A stretch of 64,000 nt of DNA, from NCBI RefSeq assembly GCF_000002235.5, contig NW_022145613.1:15143883-15207882 (forward strand), in the 5' to 3' direction. Position 1 is the stretch's first letter. Each line of letters opens with the position of its first letter. Under the pieces are notes generated by a model. That model worked only from the letters and a program-made list of their open reading frames with translations, made no database searches and was not told the DNA's origin. Of this stretch, positions 36,801 through 48,242 are shown one piece after another. Source of the stretch: Strongylocentrotus purpuratus. Lineage: Eukaryota; Echinodermata; Echinoidea; Camarodonta; Strongylocentrotidae. The position numbers and the translations under genes are program-made.

Positions 36801-38769
36801 GTAAAAAACACATTTTCCACAGACTCAAGCCCTAGTAACACTGGGCTGCATATTCACCTACTGAATACATCCATTGATACATAGATAGTCATAGCGGGAA
36901 GGCGAGGAGAGGAATGTTGCCATTCAATTTGACAGCCCCAATTTTGAAAAAAATGCAAAAGAAATTAAGGGTACCGGTAAAGCTTTTAATCTGCTACTTT
37001 TTACTGATGTTAAGAAATATAGGGGGTGGGGCTGGGGTTGTTACCATCAAAATTGGAATCGTAAAACTATCTCCCGAACATACACATAATATAATGTGTT
37101 TTTTGATTTTCTCCTCTCTGCCACAGTGTTCAACTTCCTGGTGAATTTCGGGATTGCTCTCACGTACCCCCTTCTCATCTCCCTGGCCAATGTTCTAGGC
37201 ATCCCGATCAACGCAGGTAAGTCGAATGACATGTTGAAGAAGATCGTGATTTCTGGTACTGATAAAATGTTGAGTTTTCATTTAACTTGTCTTGACTGAC
37301 ACTGAATTTCACAGTATGCCAATCTGCAGGATTTTGCAAACAAATTGAGAACAGTTCAGGAGATAAAAAAGAACATCAGGAAAAAAAATTGAATATCTTG
37401 ACAAATGGACCCAAAATTCATAAAAGTAGGGTTTTGAACATTATCACTGTATTACTGTTCAATATCCTCACTTTGTTCAGATTTCTTAATATTCAAATGT
37501 CGATTCAAAAACTTCATTCCGGCACCTGTGATTACAAACTCTACACATGAATAATATCTACCTATTGAATGCTACTTGCCAAACAAATTTTGGAAGCAGA
37601 ATGTGTATGATAGCAGAGTGAGTGGTTAATAACCAAGGAAAAGAAGAGGAGATAAGTCATTTTTGGGTGGCATCGCATGATGTATTATGTTGTTCATTGC
37701 ATATACAACATAACACTTTTTTCTGTGTATTTACATCACTATGAACATGACAGACAATGAAAGCGGACAAAATATACAGTTCCTCGGGTAGACAAAGGAA
37801 CATCAATTCACTGCTATTATGTAAAAATGTGTAGAACAGGTGAATATGCATGTGACACCTGTTCTACACATTTTTACATAATAGCAGTGAAGGGATGTCC
37901 CTTTGTCTACCTGAGGAACTGTATATTTTGTCCGCTTTCATTGTCTGTCATGTTCATAGTGCATTTACATCTATGATTAGTCATTGTTCAACAACTTGCT
38001 CCCTGATTCTAATGAAATGATAGGTCAAACGGGATCACGTGTGATTTATTAACTATTTTTTCATGAAAAAGCATACAATGTTTTTAAGTACTAACAAAGG
38101 ATTTTTAATTACGCGATGCGCAGCAGTGCGCGTAGGGGTTAGTGCGCTTGTTCTGTATGTTGGCCTGTACTTGCATAGCACTGCATGCCAATGCATATAG
38201 AGGTAAGTGCACTTATATCTGTGCCTATCAAACTTGGGGTTTATTTAGCAGCGATACTGACATGAAACAAATCTGAAATGAATTCTTTCTACATCGAATA
38301 ACAAAGATCTAGGAGTTTTGTTGTACAAAATCAATGATTCATGATTTCATTTGCTCATTGAATGATCTATGCTCTCTTGATGGGCCTTTTTATGCATCTA
38401 TTGTATGAAGCCTTCAGGCAGAATACGATAGAAGCACAGAGCCTTGACTCAAGTGCGGATAGACCGTATAATGAACTCATTCGCATGCATCATTTGTATA
38501 CTAATGAGAGTTGATTCCCCCCTCTCTTTCCTCTCCCAGTGATCGACACAGCTTTTGGAGGCGTGCTCCTCGCTCCCCTCAAGATCGTCGGCGCTCTCCT
38601 CATCATCGGGGGTTTCGTCATCATGCTCCTCCCCGAGGCGTGGCAGGTGAAGGTGGCCTGCTGGAAGGAGGGCGACCCGCCCTGTAGGCGGAGAGGAAAC
38701 ATGCAACGTATACCAAGCGTAGAACTGGACGAGAGGGCGAGGGAAGCAGACAACGTTGTAAGGATATGA
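30006..38769 (+). CDS. SLC35F3/F4-like: SLC35F3/SLC35F4-like solute transporter, seven coding exons, complete
   Basis: Joining 30006-30282, 32159-32459, 33327-33552, 34737-34862, 35484-35673, 37127-37216 and 38540-38769 gives 1440 nt, or 479 residues plus stop. All six introns are GT-AG, with phases 1, 2, 0, 0, 1, 1. The first ~110 residues are acidic and hydrophilic. About ten hydrophobic helices follow (near residues 118-139, 151-177, 207-230, 238-263, 269-286, 292-309, 325-347, 360-382, 384-400, 412-432), then a short Arg/Glu-rich tail. This is the plan of the SLC35/EamA nucleotide-sugar and drug/metabolite transporter superfamily. Human SLC35F3 is reported to move thiamine; SLC35F4 has no firm substrate. 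I recognise the SLC35F3/F4 subgroup from overall sequence character (short luminal loops, the KFKSPTDVTAIF and YGKRETLDW segments) but cannot separate F3 from F4 by eye. The start ATG lies in CCACCATGG, a near-ideal Kozak context. Likely an integral membrane protein of plasma membrane or Golgi. Confidence 0.88.
31036..31768. mobile_element. Candidate TIR element around the SAP ORF
   Basis: CAAATTCTCGCTACCCCAAAT at the left and, inverted at the right (near 31740-31765), ATTTAGGGTAGCGAGAATTC match over about 20 bp with few differences. The SAP ORF is inside. No target duplication was recognisable, so this could be chance or a decayed element. Confidence 0.3.
31057..31335 (-). CDS. SAP-domain ORF, probably from a mobile element or a retained gene fragment
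   Basis: A 92-codon frame starts MDKKTVSELKKILTDRGIPC. Residues 4-40 fit the SAP motif, two amphipathic helices joined by a turn with a conserved Gly (ELKKIL, RGIPCNGKLR, ELVTLA). SAP domains bind AT-rich DNA or chromatin, and SAP-headed ORFs of this type occur in invertebrate transposon-associated proteins. The frame then carries a Cys/His/Arg-rich stretch (CDHELSERKRRC) and stops, so it is either a first exon or truncated. It lies antisense within intron 1 of the SLC35F-like gene, between inverted copies of a GGTAGCGAGAATT motif near 31046 and 31749. No donor site was confirmed. Confidence 0.45.
   Translation of the reverse strand: MDKKTVSELKKILTDRGIPCNGKLRAELVTLAQKAVKLYREREGCDHELSERKRRCVVVEDGTGSCNAEKLSHNAMRVFRIFPGSRQNRHLG
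32159..32459 (+). CDS. SLC35F-like coding exon 2 (helices 1-2)
   Basis: Acceptor CTCTCAG ends at 32158 and donor GTAAGC begins at 32460. Encodes residues 93-192 and two bases of codon 193. Two hydrophobic segments are visible, ISWVAAT-centred and WMVVCYPIYIIGSLVIF, flanked by TARK and FKDQRN. The GC-rich third codon positions contrast with the AT-rich introns, as expected of real coding sequence. Confidence 0.9.
33327..33552 (+). CDS. SLC35F-like coding exon 3 (helices 3-4)
   Basis: Acceptor TTTCCTCAG ends at 33326 and donor GTGAGT begins at 33553. Encodes the last base of Lys193 and residues 194-268. It contains the segment KFKSPTDVTAIF between two helices; the equivalent position in SLC35 proteins joins the N-terminal four-helix bundle. 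Ends in phase 0 at an Arg codon. Confidence 0.9.
33800..33902. repeat. (ATT)n, poly-T and poly-G tract in SLC35F intron 3
   Basis: TTATTT and ATT repeats pass into T10 and then a G-rich run. It starts about 250 bp beyond the coding exon 3 donor and does not touch a splice site. Confidence 0.9.
34120..34400 (-). mobile_element. Reverse-oriented LINE tail in SLC35F intron 3
   Basis: An (AGATA)-like tandem (GATAGAATAGAATAGAATTC) at one edge, then CATTGACTCTTGCGACCC and an A-rich body, fit a LINE 3' end inserted on the - strand. It is probably 5'-truncated. Confidence 0.4.
34737..34862 (+). CDS. SLC35F-like coding exon 4 (helices 5-6)
   Basis: Exactly 42 codons, phase 0 at both ends, between acceptor TTGTCTTCAG and donor GTTGGT. 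The translation is almost entirely hydrophobic with small residues (LSIVGTVLMM, then GVLLALGAAIGAALYK), typical of tightly packed DMT-superfamily helices. The in-frame length makes it skippable without a frameshift. Confidence 0.87.
35484..35673 (+). CDS. SLC35F-like coding exon 5 (helix 7, start of helix 8)
   Basis: Acceptor TTTTTCTTGTAG ends at 35483 and donor GTAAGT begins at 35674. Encodes residues 311-373 and one base of Val374. The order KRFLGDATYGQVSLFLTML, a hydrophobic stretch, then YGKRETLDWNNLPW is characteristic of the second half of SLC35F transporters. The following intron holds the nested transposons described separately. Confidence 0.9.
35698..36551. mobile_element. Foldback MITE interrupted by the hAT copy
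   Basis: Terminal inverted repeat TGCCTCAGTCACACCTTTG (35698-35716) is exact in inverted form at 36533-36551, with TTA on both flanks (35695-35697, 36552-36554), a 3-bp TWA-type duplication such as PIF/Harbinger elements make. The subterminal arms also pair (TTTATTCCTATTTCTTGATA near 36361 with its inverse near 36466-36486). The hAT element at 35733-36341 sits in the left arm, so the MITE was there first. Removing the hAT leaves about 245 bp. Confidence 0.8.
35733..36341. mobile_element. Non-autonomous hAT element, copy 2, with perfect 8-bp target duplication
   Basis: Flanked on both sides by GCTTGCGT (35725-35732 and 36342-36349), a perfect 8-bp duplication as made by hAT transposases. The ends are TAGGGCTGTGC at the left and the inverse of TAAGGCTGCGACG at the right. 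The interior has CGAGTACACTC, AATACTCGAATATTCGGACG, long T runs, and a right end with CGAGTA/TACTCG repeats. It shares these parts with the element at 28193-28985. No transposase frame is present. It lies in intron 5 of the SLC35F-like gene, inside another element. Confidence 0.85.
37127..37216 (+). CDS. SLC35F-like coding exon 6 (helices 8-9)
   Basis: A 90-nt exon between acceptor CTGCCACAG and donor GTAAGT, phase 1 at both ends. Encodes VFNFLVNFGIALTYPLLI and continues to a small-residue helix ending in PINA. The symmetric phase means loss of the exon would keep frame but delete most of one helix pair. Confidence 0.87.
37737..37961. repeat. Near-perfect 106-bp inverted repeat (hairpin) in the last SLC35F intron
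   Basis: Left arm 37737-37842 and right arm 37856-37961 are inverse copies with only about five mismatches, separated by a 13-nt loop (AATATGCATGTGA). The arms begin CACTATGAACATGACAG and meet at GTAGAACAGGTG. There is no coding capacity. The high arm identity implies a recent origin or ongoing gene conversion. In the pre-mRNA it would form a long duplex. Confidence 0.9.
38540..38769 (+). CDS. SLC35F-like coding exon 7 (helix 10 and C-terminal tail, stop)
   Basis: Acceptor CCTCTCCCAG ends at 38539. It completes Val404 and encodes residues 405-479, ending in TGA at 38767-38769. One helix (VGALLIIGGFVIMLL) is followed by PEAWQ and a charged 45-residue tail with CRRRGN and ERAREAD. The tail is hydrophilic and presumably cytosolic. 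Confidence 0.88.
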
Positions 38770-41700
38770 CGGAGAAGATGAAAGTAGTGAACAGAGCTAT
38801 AATAATAAAGCCCAGTTTAGACGTGATGCGGTAAACTGCCCCTAAAAGCGTACATGGCAAGTTGGCAACATTAGCGTGTAAACAAATGGCAAGTTGCAAT
38901 ATTCGTTGGGGTAAATACATAGCTGTGTGCAACAGAGTCCATTATGTGTTCTCATTGATCTATGTGTTACAACATACACAAATATGAAGTGTATGCACTA
39001 TGTTCATCTCTCATTTGTACTGCTTTAGTGGGTTTTTTGTCCTTCAAAGCTGTTTACTGCCTCAAGTCTAGATTGGCCATTAGCAGTTTAGATAATACTG
39101 TCTGCATGTGTGTATGTGTGCAGTGGTGCGTGCATTGTACTGAGTGTGAGCGATGAGCTGATGAGTAATGTATGGTTAATGTAGAATGTAAGAAAGATGA
39201 TCTGTAATTTAAATTTATCTAAAAATAAATGTAATAACTTGATTGTGTTGGCATCTGTAAGGGTGCGTGCAGATTTGAATGTACAGTAATGATAATTTAT
39301 ATGTTTGATAATACATGTACTAATGTAACTGGCAATTATTTTGTAAAAGTACAGAAGTGTTCTTATCTTATTTAATTGAATTATTGGTACCGTCAACGCA
39401 ATCATTCCTTTTGAGATTATCATAAAGTAAAGGCATCTCAGTGTGGTGGCCACTGACTGGTGGGTAGGTCACTGGGCTGTAGATTGAATAGTTTAGCCTT
39501 CAAAGGTAGGATGATGGGGTGTAGCATGACGAGGCTACGTGTCTTTCCCGTGGCCTGACTCGGGGCCAATCGGGTATAATACGACTGCGGACAACGCGAC
39601 CGCCGTATTCACGTGCGTGCAACATACGCGAGGAGAACTTTGGTCTGTTTTGCGAACACTTTCGCGTGCTGACCATTATAATCAAGTCCATTTGTTTATG
39701 TGCAGCTGTCCCCAAAAAGTCGTAGATGGTATTAACCGGTATTTGCCATGCTACACCCCCTTTAAGTCTTTTATCGAGACATCACGTCTAAACTTGCCAC
39801 TCTCTACCCAGGAGAGTGAATCTGTAAGGATCACATTAAGCCGTGGTGATTGCCAATTTGCCGTTGCCATGTACGGTTGCGGACATTGCAGGTACACGAC
39901 GTACATGTATGGCATAGGGATTGAAGATGGTGCACACTTGTGTATGGGCTTGAAATCCAGTGACCAGTCTTCATAAACAATAATATTGGTAATTTGGTAT
40001 TGAGTGAATGAAATATTTGTTTAAGGTACGGTGTACATGTCTATTGTTAATAAAATAATTTGTTAAGAGTTGAAATTGAGCACAGAGAAATATTGATCTT
40101 GTAATTATTTATTTAATGTGATTTATTTTGATTAATATATTAGGAAAATATATCGTAAAAGCTGGTTCTGTAAAGCTAATAATGTCATGTTGGTGTAACA
40201 TGACACAGATTGAAGAAGAAAAGTTCAATCACTGTATGTTTTCAACTTTTCATGTAGTATAATTACATATAGTGTCATGCGCTATAAATCTTTGTATAAT
40301 GATGAGTAGTTTGATCAGACTTGTTTCTGATCAAGTGATTAGGGATCTAATGGGAAGTGAATAGGAATCAAATGAAATTGATTGTTCACATTTTTTGTAT
40401 AAAGTTGTTATATTTTGTACTATTTTTTTTGTATCTTTCATGTAAAGTAATCATCTTCAACTCATGAAAACCTTATAAATGTCACATTCATAAAGCCATT
40501 TCGAGAGTAGCGAGAAATACTGACACAAAGATATTTCTTTCTTTTTTTGCACACTATACCTTGCACACCACTATACCCGTATGTATTTTTGTATATTTCA
40601 TCAGTACCTTCTTTATTTTTTTTGTTCAATGATCTTATGTTATTATTATTCTGTTACTAGCAATGATTTAAATGATTTTAAGTGAATTGTGACTTTTTTC
40701 TTAATGATGATTTCTTAGGTTGCATGATTTTATTCCTCCTTTTAATTTCTTAAAAGGTGTGATGTTGCTTTCCCTGCATGACATTTTTGTGTGCATATGA
40801 ATGTATTGCACCTACATGTGTATTCTCTTCTGTTTGTGGGCCAGTATGAACAAATGAAGCTGCTGTGAATTGTACCAAGAATTTTGCCTGAGTGTGCTGT
40901 TTTCTTTGACCTAAGATGCTAATGAAAGAGGCAGATTACTAATTTATTGGGATGGATAATAATCAATAAGATGGATTGTGTAAATAATTTTCTCTGTTGT
41001 GATGAAATGCAGTGCATGGCAATGTCAATGAATTTGATCTGGCATGCAATAGTTTTGTATACACAGTTGGATCAAATAAGAAATAAATATGATTTTTGTA
41101 ATAATGTCTTCAATGTAGCTTTCTAATTACTTGAATGGTGCATCATGACTTAATATTTTCATGATCCAATTATGCATTTTGATATTTCATCCATGTTATC
41201 GTTATTGTCAATATACAACTACAAGTTTATAAATGGTCATTTTATTTAGAAAACTGTGTAATTGTGTGCCTTGGATCTGAACCATGTTCTTTTCCAAACA
41301 TTCCTCTTTCATGGTAATATGAAGAAAGTAATTTTGCGTCCATCATCCTATTAATTGGATGGACCTCATTGATGCTGGTGTGTAGTTGTTGAACTATGTA
41401 ACAGATGTGTTATATAAACTTCATTACTTGAATTTTGCACAAGTCAATCGTTTTTTGGGCATTCCCAACAGATTTGACTTAAGGCGGTTAGTTATGCAGC
41501 ATGATGGTGAGAAAGTTAAAACTGATCTACCTGAGAATATTGTATGAATTGTGAATACCTAGGGAAATCCAACGTTTATAGCAGACAAATCAGAGGAGTA
41601 CACTGGTTAAGTTTATTTGGTACATGTAAGTATTGTCAGTTTTGTTATTTCATGTTTATATTTAGCATTTACATGTAACTTTACTTTGGAAAGAGAACGA

Positions 41701-42285
41701 CAGTCGGTTGAATTTTTTTCTCTTTATAAATGGGACCTTACCAGTACCCACCTACTGATGTAGACATATTTGGCTCTTTTTTTACAAATTTGTGGTGCAG
41801 GGGAAAGCAATACAGTCATACATATACATGTATTTACATGTGAGTTTTCCAGCAGCTGATGGTTATTATTGTGGTGAGAACTTTTCATTTTTGAAAACTA
41901 GGTGTTATTCTCAAAATATTGAGGCTATATTGCAAGAGATACATTTCTTTAACCCTTAGGCCTACTTTGTCACCAAGGTTTTATTTTATAAACTGCCCTT
42001 ATATGTAGTTCACAAATAGGCTTTCATTTCAATCAAATTACAGGGTGTACATGTCAGAAACTAGCCAGACCATCTGCCTTTGCAAAATGTGTATAGCATA
42101 TACACAACAAGATGTTGCATGTACAAATTGTATGTGAACGGTTTTGATAATTTTTGTACATTTGTTATGTGAGGTGTTTAACTTTTTTTGTTAGATAAAG
42201 TTTTTTTACATAATCTTGTTTCTGAAATACTGTACGAATATTCGAATGGAAGTTTGTTTGTTGATAATAAAGGTAATAAATGTAC
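38770..42285 (+). other. 3' UTR and downstream region of the SLC35F-like gene with several poly(A) signals
   Basis: AT-rich sequence follows the stop codon, with AATAAA hexamers at 38804, 40049, 41082, 42266 and 42275. The closely spaced pair at 42266-42280 is followed by a T-rich stretch, and repeat content changes beyond it, so the longest transcript may end near 42.3 kb. Shorter ends at 38.8 or 40.07 kb are equally possible. A GC-richer island with a 145-codon ORF lies at 39539-39976. No other gene was recognised. Confidence 0.45.
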
Positions 42286-42868
42286 TTTTCATCACAAACA
42301 GAAATGCTAGTCTTTGTCTCGTGTTTTAGGATAGTCCAGATTCTGTCTACGGTATTTGAAGGAAAAAAAATTCTGCAATTATCTTTCTCCCTCCCCTTCC
42401 CAAACACGCATCCCACACAGATCGTGATGTCTCCACTAATCGCACAATCCCTGAAAACGCACCAAAGGGTTTTTAAGCTTTGAGGGTGTGTTTTTTTTTC
42501 TCAGCAGAATGGGCATGTGACACGGAAAGAGTCAAGGCAGTAGACTAGAAAATGGAGGAGAAAGAGAAATAGAAAGGGAGAGAGAGGAAGTGAAACATTG
42601 ATGGGGAACTAAGAATCTATAAGCAAGAGGTAAAAGAAATGATGGGAGAAAGTGACTAGCAAGTTCAGAAATATTGGGGAGGTGGGGGGAAGGGGAAGGG
42701 GAAGGGGTGTGGGAAAGGGGAAGGGGTGTGGGAAGGGGATGTGAAAGTGATGAGCTGGGATATACGAGCTAGAGAGAACAACGATAAGAGGGGGAAGGGT
42801 TGGATAGGATAGGATACAGTTCATGATCCAGAAGAGAGCGATTGGAAAGTAAGAAAATGGACTACGAC

Positions 42869-42869
42869 A

Positions 42870-42922
<53 letters not shown>

Positions 42923-43036
42923 GGGGGGGGGGCAGGGGGAATAGAGGAAGATAGAAAGGGTAGGGTAGGACAGGGCTCATGATTCAGAGAAAAGACTGGA
43001 AAGATAGAAAATGGAGTAAGCAAGAGTAAGAAACAG

Positions 43037-43083
<47 letters not shown>

Positions 43084-43112
43084 GTGTGTGTGTGTGGGGG
43101 GGGGGGGGGGGC
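42869..43112. repeat. Purine microsatellite cluster with (GA)n and poly-G tracts
   Basis: (GA)n at about 42869-42919 and 43041-43079, each followed by a run of 11-15 G. The second also has (GT)n. The surrounding 42.5-43.25 kb is almost entirely purine on this strand, with a repeated 170-200 bp pattern including GGATAGGATAC and ATGATTCAG-like blocks. Confidence 0.9.
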
Positions 43113-43259
43113 GGGAATAGAGGAAGATAGCAGACAGATGGATATGATAGGGTAGGATACAGCTCATGAATTAGGGGGGCAAATGGGGGAAAAAAAAAAG
43201 AAAATAGACTAAGCAAGAGAAAGAGATATACAGAGAAAGAGGGAGGGAATAGTACTCAA

Positions 43260-46200
43260 GTATGGGAAGTAATCAATTATTGTCTTGGACCTTCCCTCAT
43301 ATATATATGTACACAATATGTGCCGGAGTATGAACTGTTTCAGAGTCTTCCTTGCACGTTTAGAATATGAGATCACTATAAATCTGTGCAAATCTCAAAT
43401 TAGTAGTTTGGTCAGTGAAATGTGAGGTTATCATGAAAAACTCTCTGGTTTATCATGTACTATCATTATCGTTACTTTGTTCTTCTTCTCCAAAGTGCCT
43501 TCTACCATGGGGGGACTACTGAAAAAATATTTTTGATAGTACCGTACCTTATATAAGAATTAAAAAACCCTCCTCCCGAGTCATACAAATTTAAAATTGG
43601 GAGAATTGTCTGGCACTTTTGTATGGTACCAATACATATGTCATATGACGATTACAACTTTCAAAGTTAATAACTTTAAGAATTATGTTTGATTTTTCAA
43701 ATAACCAGGCATTTCATAATTTTTTTTTACAAAGGGCTGTAGGCTCAAGCTAATTCTGGAGTTACTTCCAAAACTTGGAAAAATTCTCATTTTCTCCTTC
43801 AACTAATTTAAACATAAAAACAAAACAAAAAACACACTAAGCTAAACAGTATACTCAAATGAAACAAGACAATACACAGTACAGTATTATTCTACTTCTA
43901 CCTTTAATGGTACAAAGATGATAGAAAATGATTGCAATAAATACTGCCCGTATATAGTGTGTGATTTTATACATTTCTTACCCCATAATATAGTTAAATA
44001 CACTTTTAAAAACACATTAAAACAAATAAGTTGTTGAAAGTCTTACAAGGCAACAGACACTGGAAGAGACATATATGTAGAACCCATTTTTTCCTAATGT
44101 AATTGCTGTTACTTTGAAAAGCAAAAGCCCCAAAACATCTCTTGATAATATTCATAGCAAAAAACAATACCTTGGTCAAATTTTTCATTGCACACTTGAT
44201 ATATGTAAATATCTACCTCACTTTAGGTCTGAAAATTAAAAGGCATCCCAAATCATAATTCATTAAAATAGTAAATTAAGATATATTTTACGTTTTCAAA
44301 TACTTTTGTCTCTTTTCCATTTTAATCTTCGTTTTTGTTGTCACATTATTGTTTTGGTCATATAATAGTGTACATACTTTAATACTATTTAAATTGTAAC
44401 ATTTTCCTTAATATTTGCACACTGTGCACTTAAGTTTGAGTGATTTTGAACAAAACACTGTAAAACAAAACAACCTAATAAACTGATAAACAAAGCAAAT
44501 ATCCATGTTATATATGACAATAATACAACTTTTATTTCAAGTAACTCTTTCAGATAGATAAATGATATTTCAATGTATTTGCACATACTTCTACCCACAT
44601 TACCATTTTCAGTTTCAAATAAATATCTTACCATTGATGCCAAAGAGTTCAGACTTCAGGGAATTTTTTTTTGTTCCAAGCTATATGTTAAAATCATTAG
44701 TCCCTTCCTGTTAAATTTTTTAATAAATAATAGAAATATTGCTGTAAAGCCTCAAATATTTCATGGCGCCTAAACAAAATCGAAGATCTTCTAAATCAAT
44801 CTCATCACTACATCTAAGTTAAAGTTCACACCAAAACCTAACTTCTACAAATTAAAAAATGTGTACATATATCATTTTGAAAGACTTACTACATTTCTAG
44901 TCACATGTATAAACAAGTACATTGTACAAATTAATGTAAATTCATTTCCTACTTAGAACACGATTGTGGTATCTGCCATTTCTTGGACGTACATATATAT
45001 CCTTCAAGGGATGAAGGTGTCACTTTCTTTGACCTTTACATCGTCTGTTGGGGCCACAAGGACGTACACTCTGTGTTTAATAGATTATGTACTAAGGCCT
45101 TATGGCCCCAAACAGATGAAAAGTCCTTGTGAGTATGCGACACCTTTATCCCTGTAAAGAATTGTAAAGAGGGAATGATTAAGCATGCATACAACAATCT
45201 TGTATTATTTACTTAATTAGCACACCACCACCTCCTCTTAAATCTCTGTACCATATAAGCGTATAGATGTCTAACTCTGTACGCAGTATCTACCAAGACA
45301 CAATTTCATACTACCGTAATTAATCATGCATAATTTTACCCATCAAATAATGACTTAACAACTTATTGCTTATAGGTACAAATATGAAGAGATTAGAAAA
45401 GGGGTGTGGTCATTAAAACAACACGAACATACAAATGTATATGAATATACAATGTTATGTACCACCTGCACATGCAAGTGCAAAAATTGTCATGGATGTT
45501 CCGTCTTGAAAATGACCATCTTGAAATCATTACATATACATGTATATATCTCAATTCAATTATAGAAGAGTACTTTAAATGATTGGCAGTATTACAGAAC
45601 TTGCTATATGAATAGTACTAATTAAAGATTTTTGTACAATACTTTAGTTTCGCATTGAGAGGATATCAAAATACCATTAAAAGCGTACTAAGGATTGATT
45701 ATAGTACTTTAGTTTCATATCAAGAGGTTATGAATATATTCATGTTAAAAAACTGACATCATGCAAATATTTAACCAAGTTGAATTTCGTTCTTACGGTT
45801 GTCACTTGGATGACATTTTTAAAAGAAACTCTAGGTATTTCCAATTTTCTTAAATGACTAAAAACCTGAAGATTATACCTACCGCCACCACATGCATAAA
45901 ATCTGAATAAAATTAAACATAATCATGATATTTGTTGCAGTTGTGAGATAATGGACCAGGTGACACCCTCAAACGGATTCAGGTAATAATTAAAAGTGAA
46001 ATTTTGCTCCACGGTTCCAACCACCAAGGCCCGAATTCACAAAGGAGGGTTTAATTTAAAACCCTGGTCTACACCATGGTTCAAACCTCCACCATATTAA
46101 AGCATACAAAAGCGACTTATTGGCCATGGGACACGAGAACTTAAGATAAACCTCCTTTGTGAATTTGGGCCATAGACTCCAATAACATTTCACAAAAGTG

Positions 46201-47787
46201 TCACGGTTATATCCGTGTATGTACAAGATCCCCCTTTTGTGGGTTTCACTTGCCTTTCTGTGAAAAGGAGAGAGAGAAAACAAGTGTTTATAAATACACC
46301 TATGTACACTCTTAAAAGTACAATCCTAAGTATAGGCAGCTCCAAGCATATCTTTCAAATGAAATCAGGAAAAATTACTTGCATTTCTCATACTTTTAAT
46401 AATCAAATAAACTGCCCTTTAAAGCTTTCATTTTTTAAAGTCCATAGTGGACATTTTGGCAGTTCTGGACTGAATTTATACTTCCTTAAACATTCAATTT
46501 ACAAAAATAGAAAATAAGTCTTCTTACGCACAACAACTTCTCTACAAACAAATCTTGGACGGATCTTGGACGGATAGTAGGATAAGAAGAAAGAGGGTGG
46601 CAAGTGGGGAAGAATCAGCCTGACTTCTTTGTAACACAACAATTTCATCTCATAACAAAAATAAATCACTTCAAGACATCTTATCATGCAGTTTGAATGA
46701 ATTCGGATTATTGAAACAAGTGGCTATACAAATCGCAACGAATTTGAGAATGCGTAATTTAATAAAGAAAACAAAAGGCGTGATTTTAAAATCTTTTATT
46801 TTTTTTATTTTTTCATCTGCATTTTTTTTCTCTCTGTCTTGTCATATATATAATCTTTTGAGAATCAGAAGGGCTTTAGCTCTGTATAAGTAATACAGTC
46901 AATTTCTTTCCGGCTCTCTGCAGAAGATATTGTCTGTTGAGAGACAGAAGGGTGTTAACCTAAAGTATGTGAACCTATCTTAGAACTTATATGAGCTAAT
47001 GCCCCTCTGGCCCTGAGCAGGTAATATGTTGATTGAAAATAACTGTTACTTTTCAGGCATTTCTTCCCACAAACCATACAGCTTTCTGCACACCTTGGCT
47101 CGGCTGTCAATCATCATCATCGTAAGCTCACAGTCAAACAGTCATAAAGGCAACTCACAATATGTGGACAACCTGAGAATCCTTTGGCACAGTGTACGTA
47201 GCCTGGCATCAAAGGGAGACATGTCAGAAAGCACAGGTACCGAGCACAAGCTCATTGTCATTATGGGGCATGACCCCCAGACTAGCCTACCTTGAATCTT
47301 CAGTGTCACGAGGAGATGTCACATGTACATTCTCATCAAGTTGTCCACATTTGCATAGATGCAGTAATACAAGGACGGAATGGAATGGAATGGAATGGAA
47401 AACAAGGTCCAGCTTTGGCAAAAAAGTGTCTATTTGATAGCACTCTGCAGGTTAATCTCGCTTGCTCTGTCTAATTGGCGCTGCAATTCAGCAAACATTA
47501 GTGTCATTTGACATCTGACAATCTACATTGACCCAAAAAACTGGCTAACAAGACATGAAAAGGCATATCTTGGGGACAATGCCATTGCATGATTTCCTGG
47601 AATTTGATAGCCTGAGTTTTGAAAAGGCCAAATCTGACTGAACAAATGAAAGAAATCATGAGGTCCCCTTCCGTGTACTTCCATCTAGACAGTTTTTAAG
47701 TTCCAAAATACTTTTCTAATAATACTGGACCCATTATTTAATACAGAGGTTAAATAAAGGTTATAGGATATAGGGTCACAGATTAAC
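43260..47787 (-). other. 3' flank and probable 3' UTR of the membrane protein gene
   Basis: Read on the - strand, the stop codon at 47788 is followed by AT-rich sequence. AATAAA on that strand (TTTATT here) occurs near 46795 and 44531, and either could be used. A 144-bp MITE lies at 46.0 kb and a (GGAAT)4 run at 47380. No other gene was recognised. Confidence 0.35.
46028..46171. mobile_element. 144-bp MITE with GGCCC termini
   Basis: GGCCCGAATTCACAAAGGAG at 46028-46047 is paired with its inverse ending GAATTTGGGCC at 46171, about 20 of 24 bases. The interior is AT-rich and non-coding. No target duplication was confirmed. Confidence 0.65.
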
Positions 47788-48242
47788 CTATGACCTATAG
47801 TTATCTTCAGGGAGGGGGGAAAGTGACTTTTCATTGTCTAGGTCATCGTCCTTATCAATAGCATCGACCAGAGACTGTTGACTGAGCTTACGATGATGCT
47901 TCTTCTTCTTCTTATCCTTCTTCCTATCCTGATCTTCCGAGTCGCTACCGTCAAGGGACATCGTCCGCGGCGTGCTGACTGTCGTGAGCGGGGGCAGCTC
48001 TATCGCATGCCTTGACACACGTGGCTGGATCAGATCGTTGGAGTTGTTTGACGAGAAGTTGTCTGCCGTTTGACTGGCGGGTTTGACTTCGATGGTGGAC
48101 CTGGAACCGTTGGAGCTGGACTGGACTTCTGGTTGGACCTGGACCGGGGCTGTGGTTGGGTTTTCTCGTCCGTCTTTGAGCTTTTTCTGTCGTCGGAATC
48201 TCTTGGTGGCTGTGGTTGTTGTGGTGGTGTCAGCTGAGGGGT
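47788..48242 (-). CDS. Membrane protein terminal exon, disordered basic/acidic tail, stop
   Basis: The acceptor on the - strand (pyrimidine tract ending CCTTTGAAG) ends at 48243. The exon supplies AC to complete an Asp codon, then 150 codons and TAG. Two strongly basic clusters (KRFRRQKK and KKDKKKKKHHRK) flank a Ser/Thr/Pro-rich linker. The last 30 residues are acidic with SLSPLPEDN. Composition is low complexity but GC-rich and clearly distinct from the microsatellites around it. Confidence 0.8.

Noticed and set aside
47365..47400. Centromere-type GGAAT satellite
   Set aside because: Only about four units are present; this is ordinary simple sequence.
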